A stretch of DNA of 64,000 bases, taken from contig JAHQIY010000004.1 in NCBI GenBank assembly GCA_019054805.1, positions 7,510,501-7,574,500 on the forward strand. The letters are read 5' to 3'. Position 1 is the first letter of the stretch; every line of letters starts with the position of its first letter. A program made the position numbers and the translations under genes. The notes under the pieces were generated by a model, which did no database searches, was not told where the DNA came from, and worked only from the letters and a program-made list of their open reading frames with translations. This stretch comes from Brachionus manjavacas. Its lineage: Eukaryota > Rotifera > Eurotatoria > Ploima > Brachionidae. Below, piece after piece: positions 1-10,867 of this stretch.

Positions 1-138
1 AAAAAAGAGGTTGTTGAAGAACCAGACGAAACATCGTCTGAAACAGTAACTCCTACAAATTTTGATTCCATTGGTGATGAAACTTTCGAAGATACTAGTT
101 TTGAAATTGATAGGGTTAGAGAAAAAATATGGAATTAA
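1..138 (+). other. Short acidic open frame cut by the window edge
   Basis: Frame 1 is open from the first base to a TAA at 136-138. It encodes about 45 residues rich in Glu, Asp, Ser and Thr and ends IDRVREKIWN. I recognise no family. It could be the end of an exon from a gene off the left edge, or part of the decayed transposon that begins at about 137 in another frame. Support is weak. Confidence 0.2.
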
Positions 139-440
139 GATCATATTTGTTCCGAAATATCACTGCGAACTAAACCCATGGTGTTGTATGGTGTTATCTT
201 AAACAATATGTTCGTAATAGAACAGATCAGAGTTTTGATAAAATGAAAAAGTTGATTGATGATGCTCGAGACGATTTTATTAGAAAAGGAATCTATAAAC
301 AATTAGTAAGAAGATTTTGGAGGTCAGTTGATGCTTATTATAAAGGATCAACTTATGGTGAAGTCCTAAAGGCATATTTTTCAGGTAAAACTAAGGCAAC
401 TCATCAACAACATTTAAAAATAACAAATTCATTGCTTTAA
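137..440 (+). pseudogene. Relic of a DDE transposase C-terminus (Tc1/mariner superfamily type)
   Basis: Frame 2 from 137 reads IIFVPKYHCELNP before stopping. Frame 3 from 186 then reads VWCYLKQYVRNRT and continues to a TAA at 440 through DDFIRKGIYKQLVRRFW and SVDAYYKG. The motif PKYHCELNP(IE)..W is typical of the last catalytic block of DDE_3-type transposases. Here it is split by a frameshift or small deletion at about 178-190, at the expected catalytic Glu. It is therefore a dead fragment. No terminal inverted repeats were identified. Confidence 0.5.
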
Positions 441-966
441 TTAATTGAATGTATTTTTTTTGAGTAATAATTGAAAAATTTTCAAAATTTTTTTTTTTCA
501 AAAAATGGACTCTTTTTGAGCTATTATTAAAATTTTTAAACTAAATGAATTAAAAAAGTAAAACCATCATTTTGTTCAGAATTTTGTCTAGTTTCAGAAT
601 TTGTATAAAAATATATAGGTTAAGCGGTTAGCAAAAAAATAGATCCCGAAAAAGTTAAAAAATGTCAAAATTTTTCCGATTTTTTCCGAACGAATTGATT
701 TTTATTTATGTTACGAAGCTTTAGCTATTATTTCTTTTTTATGATTTAGCTTTATTGAGGATAGATTAAAAAAATTTATGAGAATCGAATTTTTCTGTAT
801 GTCCTGACACACTTTTTTAAATTTTTTAATTAATTAGAATCACAGCTGGATAGAATTTAAAATAAAAATTAACAAAATTAGTTAATCATTTTTATAATTT
901 GTTGTTCTTACTATCTATTTAAAAATCAAAGAAAACTTCACATTTTTTTCTTTTTTACTTGATTAG
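441..966. other. AT-rich noncoding stretch upstream of the first visible kinesin exon
   Basis: I see no open frame or RNA gene here. The last bases, a pyrimidine-rich tract ending TTGATTAG, form a good 3' splice site for the exon at 967. The stretch is probably intron of the kinesin-like gene, with the transposase relic inside the same intron. Confidence 0.5.
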
Positions 967-3900
967 AAAAATGACTACGAAAGAGAGAATTCGGCACGAA
1001 AAGCTGAATTGGAAAAAATAAAAGCCGAAAATATGAAAAAACTTAAAAAAATTGTCGAGAAAAAAATTGTAAGTAGAATTTGGAAGCTTTTCAATATTAT
1101 TATCAATTTTACCCTACGTAAAGCTTATTGAGACCAAAATCAACCAAGTCGAAAATCAAATGCTTGAAACAAATAAAGAAATAGACAAACATGAAAAGGA
1201 GCTATTCGATGAATCAATATGCAGTTCAATCAGTGAAAATGCAGTTTTCCGCACACCAGCTATGGCAAATCGGCGACTAATTAACAAACTCTATTCGGAT
1301 AAAAAAAATTCAACCATAAAAAAAAGTAATTAACACACAAAATTAAAAAAAAAATTCTAAACCAAATATTTAAGACTCAGATCAAGAAATTGTACAATTT
1401 CATGCAAATTCCAACAGCTTGTTTTCAATAGCCCTTAAAGTCACCGAAGCTAATAAAATTTGTTGTGTTCTTGCTCTTGATTTTGTAAAAAATTATTTTA
1501 TTAAAAAAAAAAATTAAATTCATTTTTTATAGGAATTCAAAAAGTACGAGGTACCAAACTCTGAAGACTTTGACAACAGAAGACCACCACAAGCCATAAG
1601 TGTCACAGACAAGCGACTAAATTTAATTACTCTGTGGAATATGGACACATTCGATTTAAAACTAGCAATACTCAGGGACCAATATAGTCGATATGTAGAA
1701 GAGGGATCGGTTTCTTCTCTCAATTCGAACCAGAACGAGTCAATATTTTTGACTGATTCTAGTGACGAATGGCAAACAATTGACAGCTTTTTGCATAAAA
1801 ATGAGACTTTTTCGCCTCGAGTTATTGATCATGTAATCAATGGAAGCAATGAAAAAAAATCTTTCAAAAGACGTCTGAGTTATATGAATTTTAATAGTGT
1901 TTCACAATCGGTTTTGCCAAGTCTACCAGTCGCAAATGAGTCCGACCACGAAGATAATGCTGATTCAAGTGACTTTTCGGCTAAAAAAAAATGCTATGGC
2001 ACTCCTAAGATCCAAAATCTGCTTCCTGTTATTCCATTCACTCCCGGGTCAGTTGTGAAACGAAAGTCTCCAAATGACGCTGATACAAACCTAAACTCAT
2101 CTTTTGATCTTTCGAATCAATTGAGCATTTGTAACGCGTTTGTCTATGCAACTTGTCGAGATGCCTTGAACGATGATGATTTTCAAAGTGAGACAATTTC
2201 AGTTTTAATTTTAGATCCGTCAAAAAAGTTATATTTTTTCAAGTTGAAGATGAAGATGAATTTTTGAACGACACTGATGATGAAGAAAATTCCGAGTCAG
2301 CTAAAAATGTAAGATCAATACCTGTAATGGATGACAGCAATTTAAAATCCTATGCACGGCTAATCTATGATTTAAACAAATTGATGGACATTCATTCAAT
2401 TGACAAAATGAAAAAGTTTGAGATGACCAAATCAATGTGCAGTTCGAGTAGTCTTGAGGAAAAAAGTGTCGACTATCTTAACCATAATAATGATCAGCCT
2501 TTATATTGTATGAAAATTGTTATCCTGTATTCTCAGTTGAGTCAGTTTAAACCGGACTATTGGTCTTTACATAATGATGAAAATGCATCTAAAATCAAAA
2601 AAGTCTACTCGAAAATTGTAAAGCTTTTACGAGCACTTAAAGAGTCGATTAATTGTCTGTTTAAGGTAACTTTTTTTAAATTATTAGTTTCGAAAATCTT
2701 TTTTTGCTTGTTAAGGGAATAGAAAACAATCTCGATTCTCTCATTAAAAGCAAATATGATCTGATAATAACTCAAGTTACGAAATTGTTTTATTTAAATG
2801 GTGAATACCAGTTGTTAATATGTGCCAATACAATTCTTAATCGAACCAATTATTCGTTGATGATGGTGAGTTATTAAATTTTAATATTTATCATTTTTAT
2901 TATCTTTGAATTTAAAGTCAAAGTATCTAATAATAAATATAATAATAATATAAATAAGCTACAGCAAGACTTGCATGCGGAGATGGCCTACTAGGAGGTC
3001 ACCTATGGTAGCTCCTTGCACATAACACATAGAAAAGTACTGAAAAAAGAAATACTGTTAGAATTTTAGGTGAAAATAAGAGCTAAGATTACAGATAAAA
3101 AAAGCTGCAAAATAAATTTTTATAATTAAATGTTCAAGATTGTTGACTAGATCGGAAGGCATCTTATCCGTTCTTAGTATTAGTTTTATTTTTTATCAGA
3201 TGAAACGGATACTATAAAATTTAAAAATTCGCTTTTATCGAATAGCCATCGATGAGATTTTCTTTTTTCGGTAAATTTTTAGAACCTTTAAAAAGGAGAT
3301 TTAATAGAAAAATATTTTTTTTTTCAAATGATCCAACATTTTTTTCGTATAGTAGTGAAAAATACTGCGACTCAAAAAGGGTTAAGCTTTTACAAGCTAT
3401 AATAATATTATAATTATTTTTGTTATCTATCTATTGATATTAATTAACTCAAAAATAAATTTTTTTTAACCGGTTTTTCTTTGGGATTGTGGTTGGAAAA
3501 GCAAAAATTGAATTTTCCGTGAATTAAAGATTTGATTTATCATTTTTTTTTTAAAAAATTTAACTAAATGAGAATTTTAAAATTTAATTTTGTATTAAAA
3601 AGAATGAGAAAAAAAAGATTTGATTTTTTACATTTTTTTTAAAATCTTTAATTGAATGTTTGCCTTTGTCTTTTTTTATTAATTAAGTATTAAACGGTCG
3701 ATTTTCAAAGTAAGATATTCTCTCTAAAAAAGTCAGAAATTCAAAGTAATTTAAAAAAAATGAGTTTTTTACTTTCAAAATACCTAATCTTTTAGGGTGC
3801 TAGAAAACTAGCTATCTTTTTTCACATTCGAATTTTTCTGTGTCCTGCTTTGTTCCATGTTTCAGGTAGGCTCTGCTTATTTTCTTTTCTAGTGTTAACT

Positions 3901-5245
3901 TTAACATAATTTTATCAGTATTAGAGAAATAAAATTTAAAGTCACTATAGAATTTTGGAAAAAGAAGGCAACTTGAAATTAATAATCAATTCAAATTATC
4001 ATTTTAATTCATAGAGTTTATCTTCAGATTTTAAAATTAATCTTTGATTTAATTTAAATAAATGTAACGGATATTTTCTAATAAAAAAGTTTGAAAAAAA
4101 TTTTCTCAATCCATTGATAAAATCGATTTTTATATTTGTTAGACTTATTTTTTTAAAGTTTATTTTCATTTTATTACTTATTTAAAATTAAATGCTATAA
4201 TTTAAATATTAAAAAAAATTAAATCAAAAAAATTAAAAATGAACTATGAAAAAATCAATTAACACATTTAATTATAAAAAATCGATCTTATCAATGGATT
4301 GAGAAAATTTTTTTCAAAAATTTTTTAAAATGATAATTTGAATTGATTATTAATTTCAAGATGCCAAAAAGAAATACAAAATAAAAAATTGCTTTCTAAA
4401 ATCAAAGTCTTCCTTTCCAATGAGTACTTTGCATTGCTCCAAAAAAAATGTTTGAAATCTGGAAATGATTTTATTCCACGTTTTTTTTACAAATTTGAAT
4501 TTTTTAAATTTATGACAGAACTAGCTATTAAATGGAAATTAATAAAATGTTTTCATTTTATATAAATTTTTTTGTTATAAAATAAATGCAATCTAACATC
4601 TTTAATCATCATAAAATATCATTAAAAAAGGTTTTATAAAAATTAAAACGCTATTTTCGGAGTTATTAAAACTTTCAGAGATTAAATTTTATCAAATTTT
4701 AGATCGATACAAAATTTTTGCATGAATATTCAAAAGGAATAGACAAACAATTCGAAGAATTTTTGAACAGAAAGTTGAATTTTAAAGAAGATTTCAAAAA
4801 TCCAGTTGTTGATTACGTCAAAAATATAAAAAAATTTTGGGTATTTTAAAATTTAAAAAAAATTTTTTTTTTTAAAACAAATTGTTTTATCTAGATTAAT
4901 ACACAGCAAACAAAATTTGATGTTGAAAATTTACCAAGTACTGATTTTATTATAGATTATTGCAACTACGTTCTTCAAACTCATTTCAGGCTATCGAATG
5001 TATTTAAAACATTTAAGCGAAAAAATCAATGTAGTGACCACCGATTAAAAATAAGACTAAACGATCAAATATTGGAATTAATGTATACCATAATGACTGA
5101 TTCTTTTACTTTAATGACTACATTTTGCATTGATAATTCAACCGAAAAGTTGGAAGTGAACCAAGATAATCAGTCCAAATGGGGCGAGTCGTTTGAACAA
5201 ACTTTCAAAGAACTCAAAAATTATTTGAAAAAAGAATGTCTATAG
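967..5245 (+). CDS. Kinesin-3 family protein, KIF14-like, C-terminal part (5' end outside window)
   Basis: Exons read as 967-1068, 1124-1325, 1375-1484, 1533-2665, 2716-2865, 4703-4840 and 4895-5245 (TAG), with GT-AG joins in phase. The first exons encode a Lys/Glu-rich coiled coil (ENSARKAELEKIKAENMKKL). They are followed by a segment with EANKICCVLALDF and then LITLWNMDTFDLKLAILRDQY, which resembles the post-FHA 'W..ekFe.rL..MRd.Y' block of kinesin-3 motors such as KIF14 and KIF13. The motor and FHA domains would lie left of the window. The long exon 1533-2665 has one frame break at the A6 run at 2223-2227; one more A would restore a single frame of 378 codons. The 1.8 kb intron 2866-4702 carries a fold-back repeat. 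AATAAA follows at about 5447. Family assignment rests on motif resemblance only, and a fast-evolving or decaying copy is possible. Confidence 0.5.
2929..3030 (-). repeat. Possible 3' tail of a non-LTR retrotransposon
   Basis: Read on the minus strand the segment ends with GTAGCTTATT followed by ATT-type repeats (plus strand: ATAATAATAATATAAATAAGCTAC). The same arrangement, AGCTTATT plus (ATT)n, ends the segment at 7349-7440, and ATT repeats also end the LINE relic at 51700-51905. Nothing codes. This is a guess from the shared tail. Confidence 0.25.
3967..4366. repeat. Fold-back (inverted repeat) element in kinesin-like intron
   Basis: The outer arms (about 3967-4006 and about 4327-4366) are 40 bp and complementary with one mismatch; the left arm starts GGCAACTTGAAATTAATAAT. 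The inner arms (about 4092-4131 and 4265-4316) share the core CTCAATCCATTGATAA on opposite strands. On the left about 85 bp separate outer and inner arms; on the right they abut, so one side has gained or lost a segment. The whole would fold into one long hairpin. It encodes nothing and looks like a MITE or fold-back transposon. Confidence 0.7.
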
Positions 5246-5686
5246 AAAAATAGTTTGTGAAACAAAATTTCTGATCATTGCCTGTAAATCCTATTTGTTA
5301 AATGTTTATATCAAATTTAATAACAAAAATGATTTTAAATTTTTTTAAAATTATCAGTTGTGTATAGATTAAAATTTTATAATTTTATGATTATTTTATT
5401 TGACACTTTAAGTGTAGTAAGATCTACTTTTTTTGTTTAATTCTAAAAATAAAGAAACAAAAATTCCAAAAATAAATAATTATTTCGACATTTTTTTTTC
5501 AAAAATTAAATCGAGTTAGTTACTTAAACTTTGTCACTTTTAGTATAAACCATTTTTAAGTTAAGATATTTATATATCAATGACGTTAATGTTTAAAGTA
5601 TTTAAATTGCTCGATTGAAAATGATTCATATTTTGAATTTAACTTATTTTTTCAAGACAAGATATTAGAATTCAAAGGAAAAAATA
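5246..5686. other. 3' flank of kinesin-like gene, noncoding
   Basis: This stretch contains an AATAAA at about 5447 suited to polyadenylation of the upstream gene, and otherwise AT-rich sequence without a credible open frame. The last bases (AAGGAAAAAATA on the plus strand) are the 3' trailer of the minus-strand tRNA-His. Read on the minus strand they give the T5 Pol III terminator TATTTTT. Confidence 0.5.
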
Positions 5687-5758
5687 TGCCGTGACCAGTA
5701 TTCGAAACTGGGTTCTCTCGGCCACAACGAGAAGTACTGACCACTATACTATCACGGC
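5687..5758 (-). tRNA. tRNA-His (GTG), copy A
   Basis: This 72-nt cloverleaf has acceptor GCCGTGA/TCACGGC, an anticodon stem TCTCG/CGAGA around the loop TTGTGGC (anticodon GTG), T-arm CCAGT-TTCGAAT-ACTGG and discriminator A. It lies 1 nt downstream of tRNA-Ala on the same strand. That single spacer base (5759, G on the minus strand) occupies the -1 position that every cytoplasmic tRNA-His needs. A TATTTTT terminator follows. The sequence is the same as the four other His copies in the window. Confidence 0.97.
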
Positions 5759-5759
5759 C

Positions 5760-5832
5760 TGGAGATGCCGGGTATCGATCCCGGTACCTCTCGCATGCTA
5801 AGCGAGCGCTCTACCATCTGAGCTACATCCCC
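5760..5832 (-). tRNA. tRNA-Ala (AGC), copy A
   Basis: This 73-nt cloverleaf has acceptor GGGGATG/CATCTCC, D-arm GTAGCTCAGATGGTAGAGC, anticodon stem CTCGC/GCGAG around the loop TTAGCAT (anticodon AGC), T-arm CCGGG-ATCGATA-CCCGG and discriminator A. It is the upstream member of a dicistronic Ala-His unit on the minus strand. No T-run lies between the two tRNAs, so they are presumably transcribed by Pol III as one precursor. Confidence 0.97.
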
Positions 5833-7599
5833 TTGTAACTTAAATTTTTTCAAAAACCAACATCACTGTGTATTCAGCTTAAATTATTTAAGCATTCAAA
5901 AATAATCACAAAAATAAAGGCTAGGATTTAATGAATAACATAATGTATTACTATAAAAATAAAATGAATTAATTTTAGAACAAAAAAAAATAAAAGTGAA
6001 ACAGAAAAAAAAATGTTTTGAGATTTTTATTTTTGAATGAATCGCAAAAAAAAAGGAAAATACAAAAAAAAAAATTTTGATGAACAAAAGAGCTTTATCT
6101 GGGCGTTCTCTGTTTAATTTTGCATTAAGTGGGAAGCTTTTAGCTTGAGAGGGCACTTAACACAAATCAAATGTAATACCAAAAAATACCAAATGTTTAC
6201 TAAAATAAAGTTTAGCAAATTAACTATTATCCAATTATTAAAAGAATTAAAAAATCAAGTTCATTTCAACTGTCCATATTTTAGAGATATACTCAACATA
6301 ATAATCAAAACTATCCCAACTGCATCTAGGGATGCTCCTTTTGTTTTATAATTTTTTTCCAGTATTTTTAATAAAGTGATAGAAAAACAAACGCATTCCA
6401 GAGGTAAAAAAGTAAAAAAGAAACTTATCAGAGATGAGAATTATTCAAAATACAATTTTGAATAATTCTCAATAAGTTATCAATAAGTTTATCTCTCACT
6501 AATTAATTCTTTTCTTTTAGCTGATACTTTTTTTTTCTGATGGATTATATTTTTGTTTCATTTTTAATGTTCTGGCACAAAATTTTATTGTCAAAAAAAA
6601 TTAAATTTTTTTTTAAGAATCTTAAATATTTTTGTAACACAAGTTTTCAAGCAATATTAAATTAAAATACTTTTGACTCTAATGTCCCTTCTGTAAAAAT
6701 TTGGTTTTTGAAAATTTATTAACTATGCAAAACCTAAAAACTAGGGATATACCTTATCTGACCTTATCCTAAAAACTAGGATTATACCTTACCTTATATA
6801 CCTTATTTTATTATAAATTAAATAAATAAATAAATATAAGTTTTACTTTATTCAATAAAGTAAAACTTATATTTATTAATAGTATTATAGGTTTTTTGAG
6901 ACAAGGGTTTTTTAAAGACAAAATAATATTTTTTCAATGTTATATAAAAAGATTTGTGAAGTAAAAAAAAATTGTCAATATAATATGAAAGTAAATATAA
7001 AAAAGGTTTTAAATATATAAAGGTTTTAGCTTCTTATTTTTGCAACACTTTTTACATATTACGTGGTCGGCTTTTTGTGGAAATTCTGTAAGTTAACTTT
7101 CTCGATATGCAATTCCTATAATGTGCTTGAACATGTAATGTTTAAACCACTATGGACCATCAAAGCAAACATTCACCGAAGAACTTATCCATGTAGTCTC
7201 AAAATAGGAAGACAATTATTAAATATTTTTTTTGTCATTTATTTATTTTTATTGGCAAATTTTATTTAATGACAAAATCCTTATAAATAGCTTAAATTTT
7301 AGCTTAATTTTTTTGATAAAAATACTTTTTACACATTGATTTATAATAATAATAATAACAATAAGCTCCATCAGGTTAACTGTAGAGAAAGCTATTGCTT
7401 GCTAAGGTAGCAATTTTGGATCTATTAAAAAAAAATTCGCTTTTTTTAATTTTATACTCAAAAAGTATAAAATTAAACTTTGATGTAATTCTATTAAATT
7501 TGGGGTAAAAAATGAAAAATTTGTATTTTTTAATTTAATAATTGGGGTATCAAAAATAAATCCACCTAAAAAATAAACTATTTAAAATAAATAAAAAGT
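5833..7599. other. Intergenic AT-rich region with two hairpins and a LINE-tail relic
   Basis: I see no credible gene. There is a 16-bp inverted repeat with a 3-nt loop at 6436-6470 and a perfect 24-bp inverted repeat with a 1-nt loop at 6829-6877. At 6740-6810 a short CTTAT/CCTTA-rich sequence is repeated. At about 7349-7440 the minus strand ends in AGCTTATTGTTATTATTATT, resembling a LINE 3' tail. A 68-codon frame at 7063-7269 has no ATG start and is at best a transposon relic. Confidence 0.5.
6829..6877. repeat. Perfect 24-bp palindrome, 1-nt loop
   Basis: The arms 6829-6852 and 6854-6877 are exact reverse complements (left arm ends AAGTTTTACTTTATT) around C6853. It is AT-rich and could extrude as a cruciform. 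The intact arms suggest recent origin or selection. No flanking gene uses it as an obvious terminator. Confidence 0.8.
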
Positions 7600-10500
7600 T
7601 TAAATGCTATTCCATCCTAATTCTTTAACATATTCTTGAAGATTTCGAATTGAGACAGCAGGTAAATAGCTTTTTACATATTTTCTATTCCACCATGACT
7701 TTGCATCCATTTGTGAAAATTTATAAAGATACAAATCAGCTTTGACAAACCTGTTTATTTTAAAATCTATTACATCATTTCTTTGCTAACAATTGAAAAT
7801 TTGATTTACCTCGGAGGCTCTTTGTTTTCAAAAGGATTAAATGCAATCATTTGGGAAGTAAAATTTTTATCATTCAGTAAAAATTTAGCGGTCATGCTCA
7901 ATAACCATGGATTATGTTCATAAGTCTTAAAAATGGAATCACAGTTTTTGTAATAATTAAAATTTTTATTTGTATACTTGGAATGCTGCAAACCACATTA
8001 GCCAATCTAAATCATATTAAAATATTTATTTCCAACAGATAGAAATAAAATAATTTTACCAAGTCTGTAATGGTAAGGTGATACTAAGCAAGGTTTTCTA
8101 TTCACATTGCCAGGCTTACACATGAATTCATACTCGAACCATTCGACTCTGTCATTCTGAAGACTTTTGTCATTAGTTCCTTTAAATATCACTTCGTACC
8201 TTTCTTTGGTAACACTTAAAATTTTAGAATTAAATAAATCACGTTTGTAATTTTAGTATAATTTTAATCCCAACCTTCCAAACGCACCATAAGTGTTCAC
8301 AATCCTAAATGGTTCAAAAGAAGTATTCATTGCTTGCTTTTCCGAGACTAGGTTCAAGACTACCGGCATGCTAAGATACGCGACCAGAGCCAAAATCAAC
8401 AAATTAATAGTTAACTTAACCTTTTTCTCTTTTGAGATAACTATTTATTTTTTAAAAATTAAATTAAACCAACCTATTGAGATTCTTTTTGATACTAATG
8501 ATCCAGTTTGGGCATTTTCTAAATATTGAGCTTTTAATAGATTCCATAATAACGAGTCTTGATTGCGAGAGAAAAAAAACTTTATATGATAATCATCAAA
8601 GCAAGCTAAAGATGGCAATATTGTAAGCCAATTTAAAAAGCTAAGATTTCCACTCATTATTAAAATGATCTTAATTTTTTTCAATTAAAAATGTCTTTTT
8701 ATTAAAAAATACTACCTGAAAAATAATCTGAATCCATCCGCCTACCAGGCGAATCGTTCTAATCGGCATTAAGACCAAAAATGGTGCGATCAATTCAATA
8801 AAATGATTTGACAAAACCTCAATTTTATGCATTCCTTCAGGTTCTTTATGTAAATAATAGCTCACTGGATTCGGTACTGGTTGAGTCTATTAAATGTATA
8901 TTTTTTCTTTATTGGAAGTATTTTGGTTTAAATTACTTGGTAAAAATAGTTCATGCAAGTCAAATCTTTCCAACATTTGTCACCTCTTAGCTTAATTAGA
9001 CCCTAAGTTTCAATAAGCATTAAAAGTTGAAAAAATTCTAGTAAAAATATACAGCTCCGATCATGATCCGAAATATCAGCCATCTATACAAAAAAATTGT
9101 TATCAATGATGGCGGAGATCTGATGTCTACTTTTTTTAACGAAATAAATGGGACCAAAAATATTGCTATAAATCCACTCTCTAGCACTTGACTTTCCCAG
9201 CCGAACGAATACCATGACTGTCCTATATTGACAATAGAATGATACAGGAGCCACAGAATTAACAATAGAATCGAGTTAGCACTGCCTCTAATTACAATTA
9301 TGAGGGATAATGTCAATCCTTAAAAACTCATTTAAAATTTATTTTTCAAAGTGTCTAAATTCGTTACCTATCAATGCAGAATAATTCAGAAGTTGATTTA
9401 TGTGATTTGTCCAATCGGCAAACCAAAACAAAGTTGGTAAATAAATATATAAATTAATCTTTTTCCACAATATGTCATCCAACAAGTCTTTAGCTGGATT
9501 CGGTTTAGCCTTAAAATTACTGAAAATTCGATCCATGTATTTGTTGGCCGGTAAAAGACCATTTTTTCCCAAAAGATGTTCGTTTTGATTAAAGGCGATA
9601 AGAAAAGCAACCCCTTAAAAGATAATTTTTAGGGTCAAACTTTATTTTTAAATTTATATGACCGGTGGAGTCAAAAAATTTAGAAGCCTAAAAATCAAAC
9701 AAACTAAGATTGAGAAAACATTAAAAGCTCAATTTTAAAAAAAATGTTACGTCCATAGGTTTAATTTTTTTATTATAGATTTTTGTTTTTTTTAAAGCTT
9801 GTTATTTTTTTTAAATTATAATAAAGTTAAAAATTATTTTCTATTTAATAAAATTAATGAACAAATCTTTCAACTCTATTATGAAATATATCTTTAAAAA
9901 AAAATAAAAAATTTTAATTGTATTGAATGCTAAAAGATGTTTTTTCCTATTTCTCTTCGGCTTTTGCCATAAAAAGTTAAGTAGCTAATCAATAAATACT
10001 GAAATTTTAACTTGAAATCATTTAAAAAATTTGAATGTTATATCAAAAAAACATTTTTTTAGAAAAAAAAAATTAATGCTTATACTTCTTATTTCCATAA
10101 ATTTTTTAGACAAAGATAACCGTTTTCTGTTAAAAAAATATAACTTGGTCTCATAATAAAAATTTAAGTGAAATTAAAGTTAATTTAAAAAAATTAGATC
10201 AGTGATTAGAATTTCTAATCTTGATTATTTATCAATAAAATAATTTTTTTTTGAATAAAATTTTGAAATTTATTTATTAAAAAAATTAAAAAAGTTGTCT
10301 CTTTTAATCTTTTTGTTCGTAACACATTATTCTATTGTAAAATAATTTTTTAGTTTATCGGAGAATAAATAATATTAGAGACAAATAAATGTATTTGATA
10401 AAATCCTTTGTTAGACCTACCATAAATATTTATTTTATTTATTTATATTATTTTTTATTTTTTTGAATAAATAAACCTACCATAAATAAAAGCCAGAAAA

Positions 10501-10634
10501 CGAGTCAAAATTATTCGAGTTAAAAAATAAGAATTTTTTCCTGGATTCATCGATTGAATCGATTTTTGAAAATCGCTAAATTGAGATTTAAGCTGTTGAT
10601 TTGATTCAGCAGGGACAATTTTTTGTGGTTTCAT
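7600..10634 (-). CDS. Lipase maturation factor (LMF1/LMF2 family)
   Basis: A polytopic ER membrane chaperone needed, in known LMFs, for folding of dimeric secreted lipases. Exons (descending): 10634-10481, 9613-9368, 9318-9053, 9002-8937, 8886-8716, 8669-8474, 8440-8275, 8214-8060, 8006-7978, 7925-7810 and 7750-7600. Together they give 571 codons plus stop, close to the length of human LMF1. Diagnostic family blocks are present in order: GKNGLLPA; ILWLLYHSIVNIGQ; SFGWESQVLESGFIAIF; LRGDKCWKDLTC; LSNHFIELIAPF; SGNLSFLNWLT; NTYGAFGSVTKERYEV; DRVEWFEYEFMCKPG; PYHYRLDWLMWFAAF; YEHNPWLLSM. The ATG at 10634 is the first Met before conserved sequence. Exon 9 is only 29 nt. The intron 8441-8473 is 33 bp as read; a shift of its acceptor to 8429 gives 45 bp and stays in frame. 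LMF1 versus LMF2 cannot be settled by eye. Confidence 0.93.
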
Positions 10635-10867
10635 CTGTTTTAAAAAGTATAAAACATAAAAAAACAAGAAAAAATATACATAAAAAAAAATTTGATGATT
10701 CGTTACAATCAATTGTTTTTTATTTAGAACTTTATTATACATTTAATTAAAACAAATAAATATTTTATTAAATATTTATTTTAAAAATTTTAAATTAAAT
10801 TTAAAAAATTTTTTTTATGGATTTAATGATTTTGATTTACCGATCTTCAACTATTATGTTGTAAGAG

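Noticed and set aside
5896..6156. 86-codon minus-strand ORF
   Set aside because: Almost entirely Phe/Lys/Ile low-complexity translation of A/T runs; no domain, no splice support.
7063..7269. 68-codon plus-strand ORF (FKPLWTIK block) as a pogo/Tigger transposase remnant
   Set aside because: Only one short weakly similar block, no ATG and no flanking motifs; not enough to call.
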